From NCBI RefSeq assembly GCF_036324505.1, contig NC_086350.1:16489532-16553531 (forward strand): a stretch of DNA of 64,000 nt, read 5' to 3'. This document shows positions 1-14,041 of the stretch, in pieces. Below the pieces are notes generated by a model. The model was not told where the DNA came from. It searched no databases and was given only the letters and a program-made list of their open reading frames with translations. Origin of the DNA: Eleginops maclovinus. Taxonomy: Eukaryota; Chordata; Actinopteri; Perciformes; Eleginopidae. Each line of letters begins with the position of its first letter. The first letter of the stretch is position 1. Position numbers and translations under genes: made by a program.

Positions 1-1520
1 TTGGGTCAAAGAAGGGTTGATCTGCAGGGCACCTCAAGGTCCGGCTCAATATACTACTCCCAAGTGAGTGTCCTGCTCTCCTTCATTTCCCCTTTTTTTG
101 CTGTCAACACGAGTACAGCCACTTTAATTTCACATCTCTTTTGCAGCATGGTTCTTAGAGCTTTCTGTATTATGTGCTTGAGAGGAATTTGGCAAACAGA
201 AGGCATCCAGGATTCATATCTGTTATTTCTGTGTCTGTGGATCGGAGAGATAATGTAAGTTAATAACAGCTAATGAAGTATGCAGATGTTTTGTACTTCA
301 GTGAATTACAGTGCACTTTTAACATTGAATTATTCTGACAGCGTTTTGCTGGGTGTCTATGCTTATTTTCTGCATCATTGCTTTACAGTGGTTATACTCA
401 CACCCACTAGTCTGGGGTAGTGTTACCGGTCATAATAGGTCCCTTCAGAATGATACCATTGTTATTTAGTCTCTAAAAATAATTGACTGACTGCTGACCA
501 ATCTATTTTTCTTTCACTTTGTTATCCCATAGTCACACAAAATACTTTGTTTCATTGATTGTGATTGCTTTTGCCATGCTAGTCTGGGGAGATCATAATC
601 CAATGAATGGAGAGATGAGAATATTAGACTAGTATATCCCAAAAGGTTGGTGCAATGATACAGATCAAGCAACCCCAGTGCATGGGCCCAAAAAAAAGGG
701 TACAATTTTAAACTGATGCAAAGTGGTGCCCTTAGCCACCGTAGGAGGTATAATAAAATAAGTATTAGCTTTATCCAAATAGCTGAGACTGGTATTTTAT
801 TACCTAAATAATTGTTTTTCTTCTGGTTGTTTGTAATACGGACGTAACCCTAATCTAAATTCTCTCTGTTTTGTTACTGTCTGTGCTTCCTTGCTTAGCT
901 GTATCAGAGTAAATCTTTGGATGATACCAACTTTATAAGGCTAACTTTATGTAACTATAACTTGCATCAGCTCTTTTGGTGTTGTCAAACTACAAAGTAA
1001 TCACTTCAAAACCAGTAAAGACCAATAAAAACAGCGAACAACACATTTAATGTTTATGTTTTTTTAACACGAGGACACCGTATAATGTTTTTACTCCTAA
1101 ATATATTCACGCCAATCCCTTCAAAATTACTTTATGTTGATTCTCTCATTGCCTTTTAGAATCCTTGTTTTTCCACTGCCTTAGATGAATAGTGATGCTA
1201 CCCAACAAATGTGTTAACTTTCCACAAATCGATTTCATATTACTTTATGATATGTATTTACAGTATTGCTGAAGTTATTATTATTTGGCTATTGTTTAAA
1301 AAAGTAATATTGCCTTGCTTCCAAGGTTTCAAGTTGAATGGAATGCAACTGGGGTATAGTACAAGTACATTGAAACAGACACAATGTGCTTTACTCAGGA
1401 TTAGACCTTGAAGATGAGTTTCTGGAGCCTTAATGTAGGTGATAAAAAAGGAAAGACAAGGACAGCATTCCGATCTGACTTTTTGTGGCACCAGTAAATA
1501 GGACCCATTACAAGTTCAAC
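1..1520. other. No gene recognised
   Basis: AT-rich sequence with no recognisable protein. The open frame over the first 258 bases contains a splice-donor-like GTGAGTG near position 64 and an acceptor-like pyrimidine run ending in GCAG near 146. Its translation resembles no family I know and it runs off the window edge, so I do not call an exon. A run of A at about 690-700 is low complexity. The rest holds no obvious repeat or element end. Confidence 0.5.
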
Positions 1521-1684
1521 AAATGGGGCGAAGCCTGCGAGCTAGTTGAGGCAGTCAACTCGAGCACCAATGATACATTCGCACATAATACCCCTCGCCA
1601 CTCTTGCAACCAACCGAACATAGTCACCTAAATCTGGCGCTCTATTTAAGCTGTCAGATCTGCCTACCTCTGCCTCGGTAATGC

Positions 1685-1718
<34 letters not shown>

Positions 1719-1945
1719 GCTGCTGCTGCTACTGCTGGTTCCATGATGCTAATGCGTTCACGGTGGCGATGCTCTCCTGCCCGACCACCACCCCAGCTTC
1801 CACCTGTAGGCTTGGGGGTTAGTTATCTAATCATCACTCAATGTTCTATGTAGATATGTGGAGTGATGAGGCCAAAGCCTAGACACCAAACTCAAACTAT
1901 TTACTGCTTCTAATAAAGATATTAATGAAACACGTGAGTTGTCTG
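1521..1945 (+). repeat. LTR-like interspersed repeat, copy A
   Basis: This segment matches 10999-11372 in inverted orientation along its whole length. The match runs from AAATGGGGCGAAGCCTG at the left to the TTGTCTG block at the right, with scattered substitutions. It has a TATA-like TATTTAA at 1643-1649 and an AATAAA at 1912-1917 near the right end, the arrangement expected of a solo LTR read on the + strand. I could not find a convincing target-site duplication or clean TG...CA ends, so the LTR call is an inference and the element stays unclassified. Copy A is longer than copy B mainly because of an internal CTG tract. Confidence 0.7.
1683..1737. repeat. CTG/GCT trinucleotide microsatellite
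   Basis: About 18 units of GCT (read as CTG on the same strand) with two ACT interruptions, which split the tract into runs. It lies inside the LTR-like repeat copy A. The aligned position in copy B has only a short, imperfect GCT-containing segment, so the tract arose by expansion within this copy, or contracted in the other. Confidence 0.95.
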
Positions 1946-3499
1946 ACTGAACTGTCCTAATGCAGAAATTGAACCTATTTCAGCTATACTAAAATGTATA
2001 AGTGTGTGTGTGTGTCTCCCCTCATCCTTGTATTCGCTGTGAGGAGGCTGCTCAGCTCACTGCACTAACAACAACAGCCACTTTAAATTACAAAGCGGCA
2101 CGCTCCATGTTAACAGATGCCTCTGATACGTTCTTGTCAAGATTATCCATGCTGCTCTGAGGCTGACTGTGTTTTTGGGGGGGTGAGGAGTGAAGTTAAC
2201 AAATGACACAACAGGCAGAGCCAATCATGGTTTGGGCCCCCTGATACGGCACTGCACAGACATGTCCTCCAGCTCCAGGTCTATGATGCATCTCTCTGGC
2301 TGTTTTCTGTTAACTCGGCTCTTTCAAGGCCATCCATTCTACCAGGCTGCCTGATGTCGCAGCAAAGTCTTCCAAGTCAGCCCCCCTCCCCCATCCACCC
2401 TTACCATCAGTCTAGTGTGGACTGCAGGTACACTTTTTTTTTTCTGTGTAGCAAAAGGGTCTGCTTCAAAAAGCCGAAACGCCCCCTTTTCAGCTGTCCA
2501 CATCAGCTGAGGAAAGACAGATGAGCCATCCCATTGTACTGTGTTCACGATTCTGTCATGATTGCATGTGAGAAGACCCCCCGCACATGGTTGAACACAT
2601 CACAATTGCTGACCGGCCACTTTCCTTTCTACAGTGAGACCTTTTTTATTGCTCATTCACCATCCTATGGCAATGAAGATTACACTATGGCAAGATGGGT
2701 TGTATCCCAGCCTATTCAACGGCTGTCAGGCCACTTTATCATTCTGATGGGTTGGTCAAGAGTAGACTGTTGGACTGTAAATGCTTTCTTTCTGACCAGA
2801 CACCCAGTTAGAGATACAAATACAGAGGTTTCATAGAAAGAGAAAGAATATTTTTCTGAGCAGAGTACGATTCAGTGAAGGCGCTGTGAGGTATGGATGT
2901 TTTGCCGTATCAACATCATCCATCATCGACTCGCTTTTTTTCTTTTCTGTTATGTTCAGCTGGATTCTCAGCATTCAGCAGCTGTTGCTTCCTGTGTAAG
3001 AACTTCAGTGCGTAAATCATTTTTATTTCCATCCAGTCCTGAAAGATAGACACAAAGATTAAAGTTCCTCTTGACTGAAGCATAGTGTTTTAACTAAAAG
3101 AAACATATAAGAGACATTGGCCCTGGAGACCTCAGATTACACACTATATTTCTCATCCATAACCTTTTATTTCATATTGTCTCACTGAGGTCACACTGTG
3201 CCGTATTCTCAGACGCACTAAAGGAAGTAAACCGCTTTCTTGAGATGCAGAGGAAGCTTATAAATATAGTTTGAATCCCTTTTTTTTATCATCAATGTAT
3301 TTTTCTTCCTATTTCCTCTTTTTTAACCACCTATCTGCAGACTGTTTATATAGTATATGCTGTATGAATTTTGCTACCAAATGAAGTATCGTTAACACCG
3401 TAACAATAAAATTGGTTTCCTGAAAGTTAATGCAATGTGTTTTTTAAACCAGTCTTTTAAAAAGACTCCATAACTTCACAGATTTATTATACGCGCTTA
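1946..3499. other. No gene recognised
   Basis: I see no element ends or recognisable protein here. There is a short (GT)n at about 2001-2014, a G run at about 2177-2184 and a T run near 2436-2445. The 100-codon open frame at 2534-2836 has no resemblance I can name and its composition looks random. The 5' end of the following LINE cannot be placed exactly, so the right edge of this stretch is approximate. Confidence 0.5.
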
Positions 3500-3796
3500 A
3501 CAATAATAGGAGAAACCTTGGACTTCAACAGTGCAGACGCCTTTCTGCTTGCTCCTGCTTTTGCTTATTTTTTTTGCTTATTATTCCTATTTTTCCTTTC
3601 TGAAAACCTCGAGCAGCGGCTCCTGGACATTAAGTTATCACTGGGACAGTTATTCTTCAAAAATAGACGACGGGCTTTGGCCATATTTCAGTAGTTTTAC
3701 GACAACCTCAGTCCGATAGTAGCGTGGCCTAGCAGCAGCTTAAACCTAGACTTCTGGTACTTGCGTGCTACTTAGGTTAAGCTAGTTAGCAGCAAA

Positions 3797-5218
3797 ATGC
3801 CTCCCCTCTCTGCAGATGACTTCCAAAAACTTCTACAAAAGATCGCCGTGTTGGAAATAAAAATGCACCGGTTGGAAGTTAACGTAGAAGTGAATGGACT
3901 GTGGGAATGACACCACTCTACCAGTTTTCCAAAAGGAATCGGCAAGGGCATGCTAACTCACAGCTAGTTAGCAGTTACAAGGATTCCAAGGAACAGGACG
4001 GCTTTGTGCTGGGTGATAAATCTACAAGTGGTAGTCCTCCCTGGAACTCTTTGGGTGCAAAGCCTAAGAGTAAATCATCTCCATGGGATTTGGGAGGACG
4101 AATAACTGGCAGAGCCCAGCGCTCTGAGGTCTGTGATGCGACCGGCTGGCCTGCATTGATATCACCCAGGCAGAGCGCCTCCTCAACCCCAGTTCATACT
4201 AGGAATCAGCCGTGGACAGCTGCTAAAGGGAGGACTGCAAACAATCCTCCTAAACAACCAAGCGTGCTACTTCAGAACAGATATGCTCCACTGACACAGA
4301 ATCCAAGATATTTTTCTGATGACCTGGATAACCTGTCTTCTTCCCACAGCAGGGTAAGGACCAAAAGTTGCTCGAATGTGGGTGACTCTGCTGTAAGAGA
4401 TTTAAAAAGTCTAAACAACACCAAAGTAATCTGTTTTCCCAAGGATATGGTCTCTGACTTGGCTAACAAGATCCTGCATAATGGGGCTGAACACCCGACT
4501 GTGAAAAATGTGGTACTGCATATTGGAACAAATGATACCGTGAAACAACAGTCAAAAGTTCTAAAAGAAGACGTTAAATGTCTCTTGAAAAACGGTCAGC
4601 TCTCTAAATGCTGAGGTGTTCATCAGTGGCCCTCTACCGCCAGTCAGAAGAGGAGTGGAGAGATTCAGCAGATTGTTTGCACTGAACACGTGGCTCTCAA
4701 CTGCCTGTACTGAACATTCTGTCCATTTTATTGACAATTTTAACTTTGTCTGGGACCGCAGACATCTTTTTAAGGCAGATGGACTTTTTCTGAACAAGTC
4801 AGGAGTAAAATAGTTTATTTCCAACATATTCAACTGCTTGCGTCATCAATCTGCTCCCTATGCCAAGGTCAAGCAACAAGAGGAATCAAAACAGGAGAAA
4901 GACACAACACAGTGCACAGAAAGACTTGGAGACCTATCACTGCACCTGCCTGAGGAGAGTCGTGATTATAGGAGACCTATGAGACAAGAAGAGGATTCTC
5001 GAATGCCACCCTTCCCCCTTATCAATGCCTTTGAGGATACTCTCCCTTCAACACCCAAACCGCCATCCAGCTTTCTGAGCCCTGACTTCTCCAACCAGCA
5101 GCTCAGTGACCGCCTACAATCCTGCCTGAACATGGTTCACGAGATTCGCAAGCAGACCCCCGTCCCTCAACTACCACCACCGAAGCAGACACGTGCACCA
5201 GCTCCCCCGTATTCATAA
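3797..5218 (+). pseudogene. LINE ORF1 remnant, esterase-type
   Basis: ORF1 of the L2-type LINE, thought in this clade to encode an RNA-binding or chaperone-like protein with an esterase domain. The ATG at 3797 opens a 37-residue heptad-like leucine- and charge-rich segment, as expected for a coiled coil. The reading then passes by frameshift into the frame at 3901-4614 and by another into the frame at about 4616-5218. The esterase-like domain shows a GDS block (about 4381-4389) and VLHIGTNDT, the block III signature of SGNH hydrolases (about 4513-4539). A degenerate block V, DGLFLN, lies near 4780-4797, where a histidine is normally expected. An in-frame stop lies at 4811-4813. The C-terminal part is proline-rich. 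At least two frameshifts and one stop make this a pseudogene. Confidence 0.8.
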
Positions 5219-5512
5219 CCATGCCTACCACAATCATCCAAAACAAAACGTGCACCAACTCCTCCCTCTTCGAGACCGACTCAGCTGTCTCCGGAGCCTG
5301 ATAAGGATGTGTGTGTAGAAAAGGCAACAAGCTCTAATTGATATGTGCTGGGTCCAGGCTCAAGGGCGTATGGCACTCTCAACTCTTTTCAGAATATGCC
5401 GGGACCCTGCCTGCCAATAGCTTGGCCGATATCTGTGTTGATAGGTTATAGATTACCAACGGTGAATCAGCTTAGAAACAGAAAGCGCTCAACTGTTAGT
5501 GTGAATTTATAA

Positions 5513-8370
5513 AATGTAGCTGCGATTCCACGTCAGTCACAGCAAGTCACACAAAATCAGACTGGTAGTGTATTCAACAAGCTGAAACTAGCTTTATTAA
5601 ATGTCAGGTCGTTAGCAGGAAAGAGATTTTTAATCAATGATTTTATCACCAAGCACAATCTGGATTTTATGTTTTTAACTGAAACTTGGATAGACCAAAA
5701 TAACAGCACAGCTGTTCTTATCGAATCAACCCCTCCCAACTTTAGTTTTATGAGTCAGGCTAGAATGCATAAGAAAGGGGGTGGAGTTGCTATTTTGTTT
5801 AATGATTCCCTTCAATGCAAGCAGACCTCTTATGGAACCTTTCCATCTTTTGAATATGTGGCCCTTCAGCTGAAATGCTCCTCTGGAGCTATGTTCCTAA
5901 ACATCTATAGACCCCCCAAACACTGTGCAAGCTTTTTTGATGACTTTGCTGAACTGCTGTCTATACTGTGTATTGATTTTGACCGTCTAGTCATTGTTGG
6001 TGATTTCAACATCCATGTTGAAAAGCCCGAGGACAGAGGGGCTAAATAACTGTTCGGTGTTCTTGAGAACTATGGACTGACTCAGCATGTAATGGTTCCG
6101 ACGCACAACAAGGGGCACACTATAGACTTAATCATCTCAAACGTGCTTAACATCTCTGAGGTTGCAGTGACTGATGTTGCACTCTCTGATCATTCCTGTG
6201 TTTTCTTGCAGAGCTCTATTTCTGTTCACAAACATGTTCAAAAAGAAATTAACACAAAAAGGCATTTATCTGAAAACACAAGCGAAATGTTTGTTCAGAA
6301 GTTTTCTCCCACACTAGCCCTTGCTAACATCTCAGTAAATGAGCTAGTCGATATTTTTAATTCAAAAGTGAAAAATATCATAGATGCCATTGCTCCCACT
6401 AAGGTAAAGGAGGTATGTGGCAAGAAAATATCTCCATGGAAAAAGGCCATGAGCATGAGAACAGAAAAAAGAGAGAATAGAAAAACTGAACGCAGGCGGA
6501 GAAAATCATATCTCCAGGTTCACTTTGAAATCTATAAAGGAATACTTGGCTTTTATAATTTGGAATTAAAAAAGACAGCCTTTCTTCTCTGACATCATTG
6601 CCAAACACACAAACAACTCACGTGCCTCGTTTGCTACCGTTGAGAGACTAACAAACCCCCCAGTGTCAGTAGCATCAGAATTTCAATCTACCAGGGCATG
6701 CAATGAATTTGCCTCCTTCTTCACTGACAAAATTTAGAAAATCAGACAGGCAGTCGGTGTTTCTGTATCAGGTACAGCAAATGTGTTGTCCTTATGTCCA
6801 CTTAAAATCAATTCAAACACCATGACACAATTCCATCAGATTAATGATAAAGACCTAGAGGACATTATTCAACATCTGAAGTCCTCCTCCTGCTGCCTTG
6901 ATATTATACCTACAAGCTTTTTCAAAAATGCTTTTCATAGCATGTCCTCAGAGCTACTTCATATAGTAAACAGGTCTCTTCACTCAGGTGTATTTCCACA
7001 GGCCATACAAACTTCAGTAATTAAACCGCTCTTAAAAAAGAATAATCTGGAAGCTTCAGCAATGAATAATTACAGGCCCATATCAAACCTCCCATTTCTA
7101 GGTAAAATCATTGAACAAGTAGTTTTTAAACAACTGAGTAATTTCTTGGATGCAAATAACGGTTTTGATGTGTTCCAGTCAGGCTTTCGAACGCACCACA
7201 GCAATGAGACTGCTCGTGTTAAGGTTTTCAATGACATCCACTTAAACACAGACAGTGTTAGTATTATTAGATCTCAGCACTGCATTTAACACTGTTTACC
7301 TCAAAATATTACTAGACCGACTAGAAACCTGGTTGGGACTTTCGGCAAGAGTTCTAAATTGGTTTGAATCTTACTTAAAGGACAGGAAAGACTTTGTTTC
7401 TCTAGGCAGCTACACATCAGAGCTGACAAATATGACATGTGGGGTTCCTCAAGGTTCCATCTTGGGGCTTCTTCTCTGTAACATCTACATGCTACCAATG
7501 GCACAGATAATGAAAAGCAACAAAAAAAGTTACCATAGATATGCAGATGATACAGAAATGTACATTACCATTTCACCAGGAGACTATGCTCCAATTAAAA
7601 CACTGAGTAAGTGCATTGAACAAGTCAATGACTGGATGAGTCAGAAGTTTCTCCAATTAAACAAAGACAAAACCGAGGTAATTGTTTTTGGAGCGAAGGA
7701 GGAATGACAAAAAGTCAGTGCTGAGCTTCAGTCAGCAATGTTCTAAACAACAGCTAACGCCAGAAACCTAGGTGTAGTCATGGACTCTGACCTAAATTTC
7801 AACAGTCACAATAAAACAACCACTAAGTCTGCCTACTATCACCTGAAGAACATATCTAGGATTAAAGGACTAATGTCACAGCAGGATCTAGAAAAACTTG
7901 TCCATGCTTTTATCTTCAGTAGACTGGACTACTGTAACGGTGTCTTCACAGGTCTCAATAAGAAATCCATTAGAAAGCTGCAGCAGATTCAGAACGCTGC
8001 GGCTCGAGTCCTCACTCACACTAAGAGAGTGGATCACATCACTCCAGTTCTGAAGTCTTTACTCTGGCTTCCTGTCTGTCAGAGAATTGATTTCAAAGTT
8101 CTGCTGCTGGTTTATAAAGCATTGAATGGTTTAAGCCCTAAATATATTTGTGATCTCCTGCTACATTATGAGCCATCCAGAACTCTCAGGTCTTCCGGAA
8201 CGGGTCAACTTTGTGTCCCCAGACTTAGAACTAAACAAGGAGAAGCAGCGTTCAGTTATTATGCTCCAAATATCTGGAACAAACTCCCAGAACCCTGCAG
8301 GTCGGCTGCAACTCTTACTACATTTAAATCCAGGCTGAAAACATTTATTTTTGCCGCTGTTTTTAATTGA
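5513..8370 (+). pseudogene. LINE ORF2 remnant: endonuclease and RT
   Basis: Multidomain replicase of the L2-type LINE. The endonuclease spans about 5576-6250: LALLNVRSL at its start, the catalytic-Glu motif LTETWI near 5675-5692, GDFNIHV near 6000, and the terminal SDHS near 6187. The reverse transcriptase follows: NYRPISNLP near 7068, motif [10 protein letters not shown] near 7258-7287, GVPQGSILG at 7441-7467, and YADD at 7540-7551. The C-terminal region with ARLDYCN-like and QNAAAR motifs lies at 7900-8370. Breaks: stop at 6047-6049, a frameshift near 6592, a TAG at 6735-6737, a frameshift near 7225-7260 that removes a few residues before motif A, a TGA at 7705-7707 and a TAA at 7744-7746. 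The second Asp of the AFD motif is Asn here. The upstream frame is closed by a TAA at 5510-5512, so the true start is not visible. Confidence 0.88.
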
Positions 8371-8540
8371 ACTGTTCTGATCTAACATTGCACTGTGACT
8401 TTTATCATGTATTTATACCTGTTGTGTTTATTTCATTCTCTTTGCTCTTAAATTACTGTTTTTAAATGCCTTTTTGTAATGTTTTTATACTGCACTATTT
8501 TTTAACGCTCTTAATGTCTTTCATGTTGGTAAAGCACTTT

Positions 8541-8592
8541 GAATTGCCTTGTGTTGAAAGGTGCTATATAAATAAACTTGCCTTGCCTTGCC
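8541..8592 (+). repeat. LINE 3' tail with TTGCC units
   Basis: Terminal part of the L2-type LINE. GCACTTTGAATTGCC is followed by a GGTGCTATATAAATAAAC block and three TTGCC repeats. In this clade the reverse transcriptase recognises the 3' stem-loop and short tandem tail rather than poly(A). The end of the last unit at 8592 is the best estimate of the element's 3' boundary. Confidence 0.85.
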
Positions 8593-10998
8593 TAGGTGAG
8601 CACATGGTGTGCACAGTCGGAACTGATCCATTTTGGTATTGTATAAAAGTAAATAAAAATACGATTTCATTACAGTGGTGATAACACTAACTATGGATAA
8701 GCACGCATCATTCAATAACAGGTGAGTAACCAATAGTTCATGTTTATTTTTATCAAAGCATTAATGAACAGATGGTAAATTGATCGTCATTAAATTTGCA
8801 ATTAATTTGACCTACACCAAGGAGCCTTCTACTTACTGTGTGGCAGGTCATATTAAATTACCTCTTTCAGTACAAAGTGCTTCATTTGCATTCTTCAAAT
8901 GAAATCAAGAGTTGTATATGTTCTGCAAATTACTTTAGGAATACTGGCAGAACAACAAGGTTCTAATAACGTGGACATGAACATTTCTGTACACAAAAAT
9001 GTGGAGTCGACATACAGCTCTTAATTCAGCGGTGTCTCTGCAGTTTACAAATATGTTCTAACATTCTTGAAAAAGTGGTATTTCAATTGTATTTATTAAA
9101 TGCATTATTGAGATACAGTTAATTAGTCTTAGCGGGGAGCACAGTGTCATTTAAATGATTTAATGGTCAAGTGACTTCAGCCCCAAAACCGGTTTTGTTT
9201 ATAGTTTATGATCTGCACTCTTTAACTGACAATTTATTAATAATGACCAACAAAAAGCTTACTAAATATTTGTTTTATTCTGTGACCTTGTACAGACACA
9301 GATATATCTTTCCTGTGTCATATCCCGCTACAACAGTATCTAATTTCAACAGGAAATAATCACATTTAAATTATGGAGGGAGGAAGCTCTCAAAATGCAG
9401 TTTCATTGTTACTTCATTATGAATCCTCCCCACAATGAAATGCAGCTAACATGCTTCATGATGAATTATGCCGGTCATTATGCAGGGAGCTATTTATCTG
9501 TTCCATTCATCAAAGCTGTTGAAAGGAGAGGAAAAAAAGCTAAAACAAAGCAATGAAGACAATACATAAAGTCTGGTCGTAGTAAAAGGCGCAAATTATT
9601 ACTTTGTGCAAAAAAAGCAGGTGCAGCTGTTTCCAATTGTACAGCTGAATCATTGCGACTTTCATGCAAATGAAAGCGATGTCTTTTCATCTCATCCTCC
9701 AGATGGGAATATCAGGTTGAAAAGAAAATAAACTTTTGCAGATGTATTAAAACCAGGCATGCTTAATAAAATGCATATGTGTCAGTAAATCAAAAGCTTT
9801 CTCCCTGTTGCTGTTTTATATTTTCAAATATCCTTAGTTACAAGTATGCTTTGTTTTTACTATCCAAATATAACAACCGTTTTATATATGTGAAGTCATG
9901 ACTTTTATTGACAATGTAAAACAAATAATAATTCTCTTTTTCTTGGGGCTGCAAAATAATTGTTTTCAGCATCGAACAGTATGCGTATAACCATGTTGAT
10001 TAATCAGCTCTAAATAATAACTGAGGCTGTACAAAGCTAGCAAATACAAATTGTCAAACTCTAGTTTGCTTCATCATTTTTGGACATTAAACCTAAAAAA
10101 ATAGGCCCATTTGGCCTTCCTGTGCGATACATGATGAGGATGTTGTGAATTTATGTCAGTCCATTTCAATGAATGAGCAGTAACATTAAGCCAGGGCTGG
10201 TTCTTTGATACTCAAATGATAAAAAATGACCAAATAAAAAGAGAGGGCACTTACAATGCTTCTTTTCTGCTGGCACAAGATAGTCCAACACATTTTAGAC
10301 AATCAGTTTATTAATTAGAATCTTTTACCACAAAATGACCTTGAATTCACCGATTCATTTTGATTTGCTATTGTATTGGAATATAAACTGTTGAAGTGAC
10401 ATGAGTCTCAAGTTTTAGCTCCTCCTCAAGACCTCCATTAAAGTGTAAGATTACTTCATAAGTCCAAAGCAATCAGTAAACCCATTGTAAATAGCAATGT
10501 AACAAATAGGAGAGTTTAAAGTGTTGCTTGATGGTCCTAGCAACAGGAAAAAAAATCAAGAGAAGCATGAGAAACCATTATGATGGATGCAAGGATCCAG
10601 GGGACATCAGTAGAAGTGGCACTGGTCATGAGTAACGTCACGGGAAATTGTCTTCCTGCCTGATAGAAGAACCTCTCTGTGGGAGACACCGTATGACATA
10701 TTTATGTGGTAGTTGGGCACTTAATCAATTTAGGTTAATGCCAATATCTAAATAGCTGCCTTTGTTCCCAGAAGAGATTAAAATTGTCTATGTAGGAAAT
10801 GTTATGCACAGCCTACGCTGATGAGAACTAGATGTGCAGCAACAAAAGCCTGCTCTGAACCGCCGTATACTGCCATCACAGGAGGAAATACAAGATACCC
10901 ATATGTGACTCACCAATGTTTCAAGTGTGTATCTTTCTGGAACATGTGCACTAAGTCAGTTTAGATAAGTTCAAACTGCTTTTAATGGATATTTCAGA
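8593..10998. other. No gene; possible conserved segment
   Basis: No protein or element end recognised. The segment at about 9377-9720 has balanced composition and several homeobox- and POU-like words, including a perfect octamer ATGCAAAT at 9664-9671. It is a candidate conserved non-coding element only by appearance. The remainder is AT-rich with no obvious repeat. Confidence 0.4.
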
Positions 10999-11372
10999 CA
11001 GACAAATCATGTGTTTCATTAATATCTTTATTAGAAGCAGTAAATAGTTTGAGTTTGGTGTCTAGGCTCGGGCCTCATCACTCAATATATTTACATTGAA
11101 CATTGAGTGATGATTAGATAACTAACCCCTGAGCCCACGAGTGGAAGCTGGGGTGGTGTTGGGCCAGACAAGCATCGCCAAAGTGAACGCATTAGCAGCG
11201 TGGAAGCAGCATTAGCAAAGCAGAGGTAGGCAGATCCGACAGCTTAAATAGAGCGCCAGATTCAGGAGACTATGTTTGGTTGGTTGCAAGAGTGGCAAGG
11301 GGTGTTTTGTGCGAATGTATCATTGGTGCTCGAGTTGACTGTCTGAACTAGCTTGCAGGCTTCACCCCATTT
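10999..11372 (-). repeat. LTR-like interspersed repeat, copy B
   Basis: Inverted second copy of the element at 1521-1945. On the minus strand it reads from AAATGGGGTGAAGCCTG through the TATTTAA promoter-like word and AATAAAG to the TTGTCTG block. It lacks the long CTG tract of copy A, having only a short GCT-containing stretch at the same place. The two copies differ at many positions, so they are old and independent insertions or a long-standing inverted duplication. I found no clear target duplication. Confidence 0.75.
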
Positions 11373-13505
<2,133 letters not shown>

Positions 13506-14041
13506 TCATATAGAAATAATGACACCAGAAGGGTACAGTAAGGGGATGCTAAAAAGCAATCAAATCTTTATGACTTTGATCTACCCACAGGGAAAAAAAT
13601 ATTCTGTTTATGAAAGACTGTCTTTTATAGCTCTCCAGACAGAATTATACAACCATGTTTTTTTTATTTTCTTGCTCCCCCACTTTTAAAACTATAATAA
13701 TGTATGTTCAATTAAGCAAAAACCTCAAAGTTTCCTGGATTTGTTCCTAATTAATCGCAGTCTCTAAGGCCCACAACACATTTGCTATGTATTTTTACAG
13801 CCATTCACTGACTCTGCCCTTTCAGGCATGCAGTTGGAATTGTGTTTAAAGAATCCAAAACTCTGTTGTATACATATATGCCCTATATAAACATTCAAAG
13901 ATAAAATATTAAATCAAAATGTGAACTTTATTTTATTGCCTTATTACAAAATATTAGTTTTCATTTAATTGCATTTATTAATTTGAATTATATTGTTATT
14001 AATTTCTCTTCTTGTTACTGCTTTATTTTTAAAAGTATGTA

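Larger units (their letters stand above)
3500..8592 (+). mobile_element. L2-clade LINE, long copy, decayed
   Basis: A non-LTR retrotransposon with two ORFs and a characteristic 3' end. ORF1 encodes a coiled-coil start followed by an SGNH-esterase-like domain. ORF2 encodes an APE-type endonuclease and a reverse transcriptase with YADD. The element ends in a short 3' UTR, ATATAAATAAACTTG, and three TTGCC units (about 8578-8592) instead of poly(A). This short-tandem-repeat tail and the ORF2 C-terminal region are typical of the L2 clade in fishes (Maui-like elements). The 5' boundary is uncertain: sequence that looks like 5' UTR begins around 3500. I found no target duplication. The copy has several frameshifts and stops in both ORFs and cannot encode intact proteins. 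Confidence 0.88.

Noticed and set aside
1..258. Partial host exon at the left window edge
   Set aside because: Splice-like words are present but the translation matches no family and the frame is cut by the window edge.
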